This document shows positions 34,400-47,121 of a stretch of DNA of 64,000 bases, one piece after another. The stretch covers positions 22,755,001-22,819,000 of the forward strand of contig NC_079885.1 in assembly GCF_029227915.1 (NCBI RefSeq), in the 5' to 3' direction. This DNA comes from Hydractinia symbiolongicarpus. Taxonomy: Eukaryota > Cnidaria > Hydrozoa > Anthoathecata > Hydractiniidae. Both the position numbers and the translations under genes were made by a program. The notes beneath the pieces are model-generated. The model was given only the letters and a program-made list of their open reading frames with translations. It was not told the DNA's origin and ran no database searches. How positions within the stretch are numbered: position 1 is the stretch's first letter; each line of letters opens with the position of its first letter.

Positions 34400-34968
34400 G
34401 AAGTAATCAGTTTTATGTTGATTCCATTCGATGAAATCGTTCAAGCATAAATTTCTTTTGTTTTAAACTTAATTCCTAAACCTGATTGGCTAAAATTATT
34501 TTAAAGTAATTGAGATGAGAATTTTGTAAACATTCTGCATATTCTAAGCTGTAAGACTTGAAAAGCAACGTTACACCTGCGATAAGAAATATGACAAGTG
34601 TCTTGTAATTATGTGTTGAAACCAGACAAATTACAAATGCGAAAGTTTTTGTAACAATACAAATCTACATAATAAAACCATCTAAGGTTAAAAGAATATT
34701 CAAATATTTGGTATTTATAATAAGCTTTATCAAAAGTCATTATCAAATAGCACCATATCATACAATTTGAAGAACAGCTCGAACAAACCCCAAAAAGGTT
34801 AATGGAAAGCTGCCGGAATGCCGTCAGGCACGTTTTTATTTGGCTGAAATGTCCGCTTAGCTCACGAGTTTCCTTGTTCGCGAGTACGCACTTTGACAAA
34901 ATTAGAGCTGATAGTAAAATGTAGTAGAGTTTCGACAAAAAATAATTCACTCTTGTAAGTTTTCTTGT

Positions 34969-35525
34969 TCAAATATAACATTGATCTTCATCATTTTGAA
35001 TTAAATTTTCATTGTTGGGCTTTTTTTCAACTTTCGATTTTGACAAAGTCGGTAGTTTTATTACTGATGCTATGACGATAACCAGTGATGCAGTAATTGA
35101 TAAGCCAATCAACACCCAGAAAAACATAAACAACGTCATGCCCACTTGTTTTCCAAGGTGATCGCTTTCAAACATTTCGGCTTGGTAAAAATCACCGAAG
35201 CCGATTGTTGACAGAGTTATGAAGCTGTAATAAAGGGCATCGCCATATGAGAATTTATCAATCTTCATTATCAACACCGAACCAATTAAATAAAAGAATA
35301 GAAACAAACCAACCATGAAAGCCAAATACGCTATCGTTGAAACTTTAGTGTGTTCATAATCTGTTTGCCTTTTTCGTTGCAGAACACATACAAAATCGAA
35401 AGCATGCTTCGCAATGATGCGTGAAGCTGACAGAATCATAATGAATGTCAAAGGAATCCCGATGCATGATATCATGACGGCGAATAAACGTCCACCAGTT
35501 GTGACAGGAATTACATGACCCCATC
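34969..35525 (-). CDS. K2P channel 3' exon, copy 1 (most distal)
   Basis: Third occurrence of the same 3' exon, 8.9 kb from the 5' exon. The reading frame is intact to the stop at 34969 and the translation is identical to the other two copies. Use would require skipping both nearer terminal exons. Confidence 0.85.
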
Positions 35526-38040
35526 CTATGAAAAACGATATCTGGATATAAGATTAGTGATATATAATATTACATTTAAAGACTTCTTTCCTATTCCTTA
35601 TAAGGTATTTGTTGGCGTCGGAAAGATAAATATAAAAATTTTAGTTAAGCAAAAAAAAAAAACGCTCTTTTTAAACATGTTTTTACCGCGCATGTATCAA
35701 TTATCCTTCGCAGATCCTAGATCTCCTCTCCAGGAAAGGAAAGAATCGTCATATATCCTTTCATGTTTCTTTCCACTGCAATTTAGTTAACTTGGGAACA
35801 CTGTTAAAGAAATAGCAAAGGTAGCTTCAAATCAAAACACAGCAAGATGACGAATTTAGTTTACAAAAATCTCAGTTTTTAGAAGAATTATTATTGGCTA
35901 ACACAACACAATCATTTTCTATTCTCCCCAAAACAGTTCATAATCTTTCAAAGAAAAATGTATCGTATCCATCTAGCTAGTTATCCTGTGCCATATCTGG
36001 TTATTGGAATCATAGTTTCCAGTCAGATGGTTATTACAAATCTAACAATTTCGTTGTTTCTCTAGGATGCGTGATATAATTACAATACTCCCTTTCAATA
36101 TCACTGGTAATATTTTTCAATATTTTTCAAGAGCAAATGCGATAACTTATAAATCATTGTATTTGATATACTTGTACATAATATAATTGTACAATATCAG
36201 TTATGGTTCACAAAGTTCTTTGTTTAACAGCAAACTAATCCGGAAGAAAAAAAGTTTTTTGCACGCTATTTCAGCCAATCAAAGCTTTTTGCACTCGTTT
36301 CTGGGTAGAAAATAAAAAAATGCAGCATGTATTTCATGTAGATTAGCCAATCACAGTGCTGGAAAAACTCAATTTTATGATAAGGTTATTTCAAGATATT
36401 TATCACCTGACTGATAGGAAAAACACAAAAAACAAACAAGCAAACTATAAAATACAAAGCACACAAGACAAGTTTAAAAGGGTGCAAGGTCTGTGCTCAT
36501 GATCGAAGGGTTTGTATTTCACAGCAAAAATTCAAAGCCGGTAGTATTCGAAAAATTATTTTACAGATGAAATGCAGTCAGGTAATAAACATGGCCAAAA
36601 AAACCAAACATAGTGAAAATTGCGCAATGATTTGCTACATTGATGAAAATTAGCATTTATAAAGAACATGGCAGTGAAATATTGTTTTCGCCAGATAGTC
36701 CGAAATTGAATTATTAAAAGTACTTCGTCGGAAAAAAATTGGTAAAAAGACAAACAAAAAGAATAAAAAATGATAATCAATATGTTGATTTGGTACCACC
36801 TAAAAAATACTATTTTAGGCCAAATGGTTAATATTTCACAGTTTTATACCCAGGGCAATTTTTCTCCAAACTTGGCTACAGCTACAGCATTGCATTAATT
36901 TTGTCTTTATAGAATTTACAAACAAGTTGCGTCGCTACTTGTTATTTTTAGAACTGGCAGTATCGGAATAACACGGCTTTTGTGATTATGGCAGCGGTTT
37001 AGTGAAAAGTGAACATTTCAAATCTACTTATTTTTTTTTCGATGAACCTGAAGCCACCAGAAAAGTCTAAAGTTGTTAGGCGAAAAATGCGTAAGAAAAA
37101 CTTGTTATAGTATTACTATTTTCCTGATTGTATTCAGCAGGAAACCATCTTATACTGTCTTAATCAAAGGGAAAGTCTAATAAAATATGTCAGGAAATAA
37201 ACATATGTACCATGGCAGCAATGTCAATAATAACAACAGACTGCGTGTTTTGGGCGGTATGTTTTCTTAAAAAGTTAAGTTTGAAGCCGAATGTTGAACG
37301 TGAAAGCTCAACTTACCATCACATCTCCATCACATCTCCATTAAACTCCTCTTCCGAATAAGATAAAGATTTCAAAAAGAGCACCTGCCTCTATTAAGCT
37401 ACCCCGGGTCTCATCTATGTAAATACGTTTTAGTAAGAGGGGGGAGAGGGGCCTATTTAAACATTTTAAGGGATGTGTTTTGGAAGGGGATTGCGCAGAA
37501 AGAAAGCTGTTACTTCCTAATTTCTCTTGATATAAGAAAAGTTTCTTCGGAACCTGATTGGCTAAAATTATTTTAAAGTAATTGAGATGAGAATTTTGTA
37601 AACATTCTGCATATTCTAAGCTGTAAGACTTGAAAAGCAACGTTACACCTGCGATAAGAAATATGACAAGTGTCTTGTAATTATGTGTTGAAACCAGACA
37701 AATTACAAATGCGAAAGTTTTTGTAACAATACAAATCTACATAATAAAACCATCTAAGGTTAAAAGAATATTCAAATATTTGGTATTTATAATAAGCTTT
37801 ATCAAAAGTCATTATCAAATAGCACCATATCATACAATTTGAAGAACAGCTCGAACAAACCCCAAAAAGGTTAATGGAAAGCTGCCGGAATGCCGTCAGG
37901 CACGTTTTTATTTGGCTGAAATGTCCGCTTAGCTCACGAGTTTCCTTGTTCGCGAGTACGCACTTTGACAAAATTAGAGCTGATAGTAAAATGTAGTAGA
38001 GTTTCGACAAAAAATAATTCACTCTTGTAAGTTTTCTTGT

Positions 38041-38597
38041 TCAAATATAACATTGATCTTCATCATTTTGAATTAAATTTTCATTGTTGGGCTTTTTTTC
38101 AACTTTCGATTTTGACAAAGTCGGTAGTTTTATTACTGATGCTATGACGATAACCAGTGATGCAGTAATTGATAAGCCAATCAACACCCAGAAAAACATA
38201 AACAACGTCATGCCCACTTGTTTTCCAAGGTGATCGCTTTCAAACATTTCGGCTTGGTAAAAATCACCGAAGCCGATTGTTGACAGAGTTATGAAGCTGT
38301 AATAAAGGGCATCGCCATATGAGAATTTATCAATCTTCATTATCAACACCGAACCAATTAAATAAAAGAATAGAAACAAACCAACCATGAAAGCCAAATA
38401 CGCTATCGTTGAAACTTTAGTGTGTTCATAATCTGTTTGCCTTTTTCGTTGCAGAACACATACAAAATCGAAAGCATGCTTCGCAATGATGCGTGAAGCT
38501 GACAGAATCATAATGAATGTCAAAGGAATCCCGATGCATGATATCATGACGGCGAATAAACGTCCACCAGTTGTGACAGGAATTACATGACCCCATC
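38041..38597 (-). CDS. K2P channel 3' exon, copy 2
   Basis: This exon encodes residues 103-287 (end of P1, M2, M3, P2 with TIGFGD, M4 and C-tail) and is the same as the exon at 41113-41669. It has the same acceptor (CATAG|GATGG), stop codon and downstream sequence. It has no P1-containing 5' exon of its own, so it can be used only if the transcript skips the nearer copy; otherwise it is silent. Confidence 0.85.
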
Positions 38598-41112
38598 CTA
38601 TGAAAAACGATATCTGGATATAAGATTAGTGATATATAATATTACATTTAAAGACTTCTTTCCTATTCCTTATAAGGTATTTGTTGGCGTCGGAAAGATA
38701 AATATAAAAATTTTAGTTAAGCAAAAAAAAAAAACGCTCTTTTTAAACATGTTTTTACCGCGCATGTATCAATTATCCTTCGCAGATCCTAGATCTCCTC
38801 TCCAGGAAAGGAAAGAATCGTCATATATCCTTTCATGTTTCTTTCCACTGCAATTTAGTTAACTTGGGAACACTGTTAAAGAAATAGCAAAGGTAGCTTC
38901 AAATCAAAACACAGCAAGATGACGAATTTAGTTTACAAAAATCTCAGTTTTTAGAAGAATTATTATTGGCTAACACAACACAATCATTTTCTATTCTCCC
39001 CAAAACAGTTCATAATCTTTCAAAGAAAAATGTATCGTATCCATCTAGCTAGTTATCCTGTGCCATATCTGGTTATTGGAATCATAGTTTCCAGTCAGAT
39101 GGTTATTACAAATCTAACAATTTCGTTGTTTCTCTAGGATGCGTGATATAATTACAATACTCCCTTTCAATATCACTGGTAATATTTTTCAATATTTTTC
39201 AAGAGCAAATGCGATAACTTATAAATCATTGTATTTGATATACTTGTACATAATATAATTGTACAATATCAGTTATGGTTCACAAAGTTCTTTGTTTAAC
39301 AGCAAACTAATCCGGAAGAAAAAAAGTTTTTTGCACGCTATTTCAGCCAATCAAAGCTTTTTGCACTCGTTTCTGGGTAGAAAATAAAAAAATGCAGCAT
39401 GTATTTCATGTAGATTAGCCAATCACAGTGCTGGAAAAACTCAATTTTATGATAAGGTTATTTCAAGATATTTATCACCTGACTGATAGGAAAAACACAA
39501 AAAACAAACAAGCAAACTATAAAATACAAAGCACACAAGACAAGTTTAAAAGGGTGCAAGGTCTGTGCTCATGATCGAAGGGTTTGTATTTCACAGCAAA
39601 AATTCAAAGCCGGTAGTATTCGAAAAATTATTTTACAGATGAAATGCAGTCAGGTAATAAACATGGCCAAAAAAACCAAACATAGTGAAAATTGCGCAAT
39701 GATTTGCTACATTGATGAAAATTAGCATTTATAAAGAACATGGCAGTGAAATATTGTTTTCGCCAGATAGTCCGAAATTGAATTATTAAAAGTACTTCGT
39801 CGGAAAAAAATTGGTAAAAAGACAAACAAAAAGAATAAAAAATGATAATCAATATGTTGATTTGGTACCACCTAAAAAATACTATTTTAGGCCAAATGGT
39901 TAATATTTCACAGTTTTATACCCAGGGCAATTTTTCTCCAAACTTGGCTACAGCTACAGCATTGCATTAATTTTGTCTTTATAGAATTTACAAACAAGTT
40001 GCGTCGCTACTTGTTATTTTTAGAACTGGCAGTATCGGAATAACACGGCTTTTGTGATTATGGCAGCGGTTTAGTGAAAAGTGAACATTTCAAATCTACT
40101 TATTTTTTTTTCGATGAACCTGAAGCCACCAGAAAAGTCTAAAGTTGTTAGGCGAAAAATGCGTAAGAAAAACTTGTTATAGTATTACTATTTTCCTGAT
40201 TGTATTCAGCAGGAAACCATCTTATACTGTCTTAATCAAAGGGAAAGTCTAATAAAATATGTCAGGAAATAAACATATGTACCATGGCAGCAATGTCAAT
40301 AATAACAACAGACTGCGTGTTTTGGGCGGTATGTTTTCTTAAAAAGTTAAGTTTGAAGCCGAATGTTGAACGTGAAAGCTCAACTTACCATCACATCTCC
40401 ATCACATCTCCATTAAACTCCTCTTCCGAATAAGATAAAGATTTCAAAAAGAGCACCTGCCTCTATTAAGCTACCCCGGGTCTCATCTATGTAAATACGT
40501 TTTAGTAAGAGGGGGGAGAGGGGCCTATTTAAACATTTTAAGGGATGTGTTTTGGAAGGGGATTGCGCAGAAAGAAAGCTGTTACTTCCTAATTTCTCTT
40601 GATATAAGAAAAGTTTCTTCGGAACCTGATTGGCTAAAATTATTTTAAAGTAATTGAGATGAGAATTTTGTAAACATTCTGCATATTCTAAGCTGTAAGA
40701 CTTGAAAAGCAACGTTACACCTGCGATAAGAAATATGACAAGTGTCTTGTAATTATGTGTTGAAACCAGACAAATTACAAATGCGAAAGTTTTTGTAACA
40801 ATACAAATCTACATAATAAAACCATCTAAGGTTAAAAGAATATTCAAATATTTGGTATTTATAATAAGCTTTATCAAAAGTCATTATCAAATAGCACCAT
40901 ATCATACAATTTGAAGAACAGCTCGAACAAACCCCAAAAAGGTTAATGGAAAGCTGCCGGAATGCCGTCAGGCACGTTTTTATTTGGCTGAAATGTCCGC
41001 TTAGCTCACGAGTTTCCTTGTTCGCGAGTACGCACTTTGACAAAATTAGAGCTGATAGTAAAATGTAGTAGAGTTTCGACAAAAAATAATTCACTCTTGT
41101 AAGTTTTCTTGT

Positions 41113-44100
41113 TCAAATATAACATTGATCTTCATCATTTTGAATTAAATTTTCATTGTTGGGCTTTTTTTCAACTTTCGATTTTGACAAAGTCGGTAGT
41201 TTTATTACTGATGCTATGACGATAACCAGTGATGCAGTAATTGATAAGCCAATCAACACCCAGAAAAACATAAACAACGTCATGCCCACTTGTTTTCCAA
41301 GGTGATCGCTTTCAAACATTTCGGCTTGGTAAAAATCACCGAAGCCGATTGTTGACAGAGTTATGAAGCTGTAATAAAGGGCATCGCCATATGAGAATTT
41401 ATCAATCTTCATTATCAACACCGAACCAATTAAATAAAAGAATAGAAACAAACCAACCATGAAAGCCAAATACGCTATCGTTGAAACTTTAGTGTGTTCA
41501 TAATCTGTTTGCCTTTTTCGTTGCAGAACACATACAAAATCGAAAGCATGCTTCGCAATGATGCGTGAAGCTGACAGAATCATAATGAATGTCAAAGGAA
41601 TCCCGATGCATGATATCATGACGGCGAATAAACGTCCACCAGTTGTGACAGGAATTACATGACCCCATCCTATGAAAAACGATATCTGGATATAAGATTA
41701 GTGATATATAATATTACATTTAAAGACTTCTTTCCTATTCCTTATAAGGTATTTGTTGGCGTCGGAAAGATAAATATAAAAATTTTAGTTAAGCAAAAAA
41801 AAAAAACGCTCTTTTTAAACATGTTTTTACCGCGCATGTATCAATTATCCTTCGCAGATCCTAGATCTCCTCTCCAGGAAAGGAAAGAATCGTCATATAT
41901 CCTTTCATGTTTCTTTCCACTGCAATTTAGTTAACTTGGGAACACTGTTAAAGAAATAGCAAAGGTAGCTTCAAATCAAAACACAGCAAGATGACGAATT
42001 TAGTTTACAAAAATCTCAGTTTTTAGAAGAATTATTATTGGCTAACACAACACAATCATTTTCTATTCTCCCCAAAACAGTTCATAATCTTTCAAAGAAA
42101 AATGTATCGTATCCATCTAGCTAGTTATCCTGTGCCATATCTGGTTATTGGAATCATAGTTTCCAGTCAGATGGTTATTACAAATCTAACAATTTCGTTG
42201 TTTCTCTAGGATGCGTGATATAATTACAATACTCCCTTTCAATATCACTGGTAATATTTTTCAATATTTTTCAAGAGCAAATGCGATAACTTATAAATCA
42301 TTGTATTTGATATACTTGTACATAATATAATTGTACAATATCAGTTATGGTTCACAAAGTTCTTTGTTTAACAGCAAACTAATCCGGAAGAAAAAAAGTT
42401 TTTTGCACGCTATTTCAGCCAATCAAAGCTTTTTGCACTCGTTTCTGGGTAGAAAATAAAAAAATGCAGCATGTATTTCATGTAGATTAGCCAATCACAG
42501 TGCTGGAAAAACTCAATTTTATGATAAGGTTATTTCAAGATATTTATCACCTGACTGATAGGAAAAACACAAAAAACAAACAAGCAAACTATAAAATACA
42601 AAGCACACAAGACAAGTTTAAAAGGGTGCAAGGTCTGTGCTCATGATCGAAGGGTTTGTATTTCACAGCAAAAATTCAAAGCCGGTAGTATTCGAAAAAT
42701 TATTTTACAGATGAAATGCAGTCAGGTAATAAACATGGCCAAAAAAACCAAACATAGTGAAAATTGCGCAATGATTTGCTACATTGATGAAAATTAGCAT
42801 TTATAAAGAACATGGCAGTGAAATATTGTTTTCGCCAGATAGTCCGAAATTGAATTATTAAAAGTACTTCGTCGGAAAAAAATTGGTAAAAAGACAAACA
42901 AAAAGAATAAAAAATGATAATCAATATGTTGATTTGGTACCACCTAAAAAATACTATTTTAGGCCAAATGGTTAATATTTCACAGTTTTATACCCAGGGC
43001 AATTTTTCTCCAAACTTGGCTACAGCTACAGCATTGCATTAATTTTGTCTTTATAGAATTTACAAACAAGTTGCGTCGCTACTTGTTATTTTTAGAACTG
43101 GCAGTATCGGAATAACACGGCTTTTGTGATTATGGCAGCGGTTTAGTGAAAAGTGAACATTTCAAATCTACTTATTTTTTTTTCGATGAACCTGAAGCCA
43201 CCAGAAAAGTCTAAAGTTGTTAGGCGAAAAATGCGTAAGAAAAACTTGTTATAGTATTACTATTTTCCTGATTGTATTCAGCAGGAAACCATCTTATACT
43301 GTCTTAATCAAAGGGAAAGTCTAATAAAATATGTCAGGAAATAAACATATGTACCATGGCAGCAATGTCAATAATAACAACAGACTGCGTGTTTTGGGCG
43401 GTATGTTTTCTTAAAAAGTTAAGTTTGAAGCCGAATGTTGAACGTGAAAGCTCAACTTACCATCACATCTCCATCACATCTCCATTAAACTCCTCTTCCG
43501 AATAAGATAAAGATTTCAAAAAGAGCACCTGCCTCTATTAAGCTACCCCGGGTCTCATCTATGTAAATACGTTTTAGTAAGAGGGGGGAGAGGGGCCTAT
43601 TTAAACATTTTAAGGGATGTGTTTTGGAAGGGGATTGCGCAGAAAGAAAGCTGTTACTTCCTAATTTCTCTTGATATAAGAAAAGTTTCTTCGGAACCTC
43701 TTGCAATTAGAATAAAAGAGTAACGTGCTTGCCGATTCAAGGGTTTTCTTAACTTTGACTTCAATTATGGTACATCATCACCAGTGACATGCACAGTATG
43801 TTGGTAATCTATTTTAATTGCCTGCCACAGTAGCAGTTTGCGGTCAGTTGAAGACTCCACGTGTGCTGACCACTAGCTATATTTAAATTGCACCGAAATG
43901 GGGAACTCAAACCTGAAACCTCGTCAGCACAAGTGGAACGCGTTACAATTACACCATGGAATTGTTCATGAATGCTCCGCGCGTGTTTTATTAAGCATTT
44001 TTTAGTAAGACACGCTGATTCGTTAACACAATCGTGTGCATAATATCTTCGGACAAATGTAGCTTGAACGTCTTCTTAAAAAAACCCACCTTTCTCAATG

Positions 44101-44778
44101 TTTGAGGCTTCAGGATCCACAAACGCCATTTTAACATTGATATGGGGTTGGGAGAGAGGGGTATGTTAAACGTTAATGGATAAGTTTCAGAAAAAAATCA
44201 ATTTGTTCCAATATTTATGTTGTACCGCCGTTCTTATTTTCATAAAATTAGTGTTTGATTTAATAGAATCTAATTGGTTCTGGATTCAATTTGTATTTTT
44301 TGTTTAATGATGTTTAAGAATACTGTTTCTTAATGAAATTAAAACGTTTACACTTTAAAATTTTAATGTTTACACTTACGGGGAATGTCTTGGTAATAAG
44401 ACAGACAGAATGTTGACACACTAGCAAAATGCTTCTTTACCAAGCCGTGAAAACAGTAAGAGTCTTCCTACCTATCGTGTAAAATAATGACATAGTCATC
44501 ACCAACGCTTGTTGAAATGTCATATCTTCGGTAGCATCTGGCCATAAATCACTATTGACTATGTTGATCAATCCATCAATTTCCTCGAAGCTGATGTTAT
44601 GTTTAGCACTGAAATTTCTGATGATATCGACTTTGCTGAAAGGTGCCACTGTATAATTGCCTTTCTCGATTGCCGTAAATATAAGCGACGCTGTTAGCAA
44701 CACAACGACGAATACAATAAAACGGACAGCAAAAGTTTTATATAACTCTTTGTAGTTTTTGTTTAAAGAAAACATCAC
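41113..44778 (-). CDS. Two-pore-domain K+ channel (K2P/KCNK family)
   Basis: A predicted background K+ channel of the plasma membrane. Exon 1 is 44472-44778 and exon 2, taken from the nearest of three identical copies, is 41113-41669. They join in phase (ATA G|GT...AG|GA TGG), giving 287 residues. Layout: M1 near residues 18-38, an extracellular cap with NYT, NFS and NIS glycosylation sequons, P1 ending TIGWGH (residues 101-106), M2 through FAVMISCIGIPLTFIMIL, M3 STIAYLAFMVGLFLFFYLI, P2 with TIGFGD (209-214), M4, and an Asn/Asp-rich C-tail. The P1 filter has Trp where Tyr or Phe is usual. The start is the first of two adjacent Met codons. The intron is about 2.8 kb and includes a SINE. Subfamily was not assigned. 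Confidence 0.87.
43840..43970 (-). mobile_element. tRNA-derived SINE, degenerate
   Basis: On the minus strand TGTAATTGTAACGCG (A-box-like) and GGTTTGAGTTCCCC (B-box-like) are about 35 bases apart. It lies in the K2P intron. Confidence 0.55.
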
Positions 44779-46515
44779 CGCATATGTTTTGTTAACGCGC
44801 GCTAAACTCAGACGATTGCCATGGTTTTGTCTTTATAAACTTTATAAACTTTTAAATGCTTGATATAATTTTAAGTACATTATTTTACTAGCATTAATCT
44901 CTACTTAAGCACTTCTGTAATCCTTGTTTCAACTCGTCCGGTTTCTATATACGTTAGTTCTTTAAACTCTAAACAAGCCCGAAACAAAGGAAGATAGCTC
45001 AGCAACTAACAGGCAACAAATTATTAAGCAACTTACTACAGTATTACTTACCCAAAAAGAAACATGCAGAAGTCACCATAATTCAATAATAAGAGGCTGT
45101 TTTAAATCATTTCTGGGAATGGGTAAACGAGTGAAGAGATCCTTTTAAAGAAAGTGGAAAGATCTTGCGCTTATATCACCAAACTCTTGCATTATAACCT
45201 AAATTATGAGAATATATTATACGTATTCGATTGCCCAGATTTGGATAAAATCAAGATTGTGTTTATTCGGGTAAGTATGTTTCGATAAAACCACTTCAAG
45301 TAAAGCGAGATTCCAGTGTATGTTTAACGTTAGTTAATTCGGAGCATCCAGTCATAACAACATTGATCATAATACCTCAGCATTATTCATGATTGATAAT
45401 CATAGATTAAAGTGTAAAAAGACCAAGTTGTATGTATATTTTAACACTTGGCTAATATTGAATTCTTATTTGTAATATATCGCGAGCATATATAACATGC
45501 AAGGGATAAAATATTTAAGTTGTTTCACATTTTTCTGCCTTTGTAGTATGTTTTAAAATGTAGGTAAAAATTTAAAATTGTTTTCATCTAAGAAAGCTTT
45601 TTGTTTTATTGTCTTCACGTGGAAACCATTCTACAAGGAAGTAAAGAGATTCTCGTTTTATTAATGAATGTATAACAAGCTGCTAACCAAAAGATAATTG
45701 TGGATGTTCTCCCTCGTTGGATAAATGTGTTTTATAAAACAGAGAACACTTTTAAAATGGAATAACATGAACAACAAAGGATGTTTTTGAATAACAGCGT
45801 TAAGAGCTAGATTACAAGCAATGAAATATTCATATCTCCCACCGCCACAGGGGCGGCGCCACAATTTCCAAAGTTAGCTGAGATAAAGTGGTAGATTTTG
45901 AGATTTCAGTGACAATCAACGAGCGAAGCGACTTGCCCAAACTGCTGTGGTCCAGATGTTTGGGCACGTGTTTTTATAGTCCTAAAACACGTAAAACGGC
46001 TATACCTCGGACTTCAGAAAAGCTTTGTTTTTCTCCTCTTTTAACTGCTGCATAGTCTCTAATCCATGCTAGAAAGAACTTGAAAAGGTTATTCCCCGTT
46101 TTCAGAAAAAATGAAATGGGCCAGAAAAAAAATTAAATTCAAAAGATCGTCTGAAAACGCAACGTTTTTTGGTTCTCTGGTTGGATAACATCAATTTTCA
46201 TGCGGTGATAGAGACACTTATTGGCAGAAAATAAAAAATTATCGAGCCTAAACTCGAAGGATATCTTTAATCCTTGTGAGACAAGAGAATGAAGAGGCTG
46301 CTTTTTTCGACCACAATTATTTCTTTGTCTTTTCACCAAGAAAAATCTTTTTTTATCATCTGATAAATTAACATTGTAAGAAATTATCACCATAAAAATA
46401 AAATTCCGAAAACATGCAAATTTTTGTAGACGCTGTTAATTTAAGCAATGCTTAACCAGAAAACAAGATGAAAGAAGGGTAATCCCGATTACGTCGGCTC
46501 AGAAGGGTCAATGTA
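44779..46515. other. K2P upstream region, nothing else recognised
   Basis: It should contain the promoter of the minus-strand channel gene. No TATA box or other element could be assigned with confidence, and no other exon was seen. Confidence 0.4.
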
Positions 46516-46812
46516 ACTAACACTGCGCACTTCTTATACAACTCTGCGCATTTTTTATACAACACTGCGCACTTCTTATACAACATTATAATTTTCTTGT
46601 CCCAAACTGCGGACTTCTTATCAACACTGTGCTCTTTTTGTCCAAAACTGCACACTTTTTATATATACTGCCCACTTATTATACAACACTGCGCACTTCT
46701 AACATAACTCTGCGCACTGTAAATATAACCCTGCGAACTTCTTATTCAACTCTGCGCATTGCAAATATAACACTGCCCGCCCACTTCAAATATAACATTG
46801 CGCAGTTCTCAA
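46516..46812. repeat. Degenerate ~21-bp minisatellite
   Basis: About a dozen diverged copies of CTGCGCACTTCTTATACAAC, some with TGTAAATATAAC-type variants in the right half. Both strands are open only because the unit is often 21 bp. Confidence 0.85.
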
Positions 46813-46857
46813 AAATAAAGAAATGCTCGTTTTCGAAAATATTCATTTTCACGAACA

Positions 46858-46966
46858 TCTATATTATAATACCCGTATACGTCTGTCCGTCCGTCTGTCT
46901 GTCAGGCAAAATGGTAGCTTAGCTGCGACGGGCGAACCCGCAGATTTTTCCACGGGCTAACGACTA
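46858..46966 (+). mobile_element. Helitron-like element with (GTCY)n core
   Basis: Starts TCTATATTATAATACCCG, with (TCCG)/(TCTG) units, GCAAAATGGTAGCTTAGCTG, GGGCGAACCCG, hairpin CCCG.AGA/TCCACGGG and CTAACGACTA at the end, flanked by A and T. It abuts a second element. Confidence 0.85.
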
Positions 46967-47121
46967 TCTCTTATAATAATACAGAGACTGTGTCTGGTTG
47001 TAACAGGCAAAGTGGATGTGTTCATTTTCCTTTGATGTTGGCAATCTAAAACATTTATAACAACCTATTTTTCCATTGCCCATCTGCCTAAGTATATTTC
47101 TCCACGGGCCTTAAAGACTAG
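46967..47121 (+). mobile_element. Second Helitron-like element, immediately downstream
   Basis: Starts TCTCTTATAATAATAC and ends TCTCCACGGGCCTTAAAGACTAG followed by T. Its body contains GTAACAGGCAAAGTGG. The head-to-tail abutment suggests insertion next to, or read-through from, the first copy. Confidence 0.6.

Larger units (their letters stand above)
34481..43696 (-). repeat. Tandem triplication of a 3072-bp segment
   Basis: Three complete copies at 34481-37552, 37553-40624 and 40625-43696. Every feature compared recurs at exactly 3072-bp spacing, including a 12-base A run. Both outer borders sit on AACCT (34479-34483 and 43695-43699), and the internal junctions read GGAACCTG, so the breakpoints share five bases. 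Each copy contains the whole 3' exon of the K2P channel and its flanking intron and 3' sequence, but not the 5' exon. Confidence 0.95.

Noticed and set aside
34609-34950. 113-codon minus-strand frame present in all three copies of the 3072-bp unit
   Set aside because: It lies just beyond the K2P stop codon in probable 3' UTR, has no recognisable domain, and recurs only because the DNA is duplicated.
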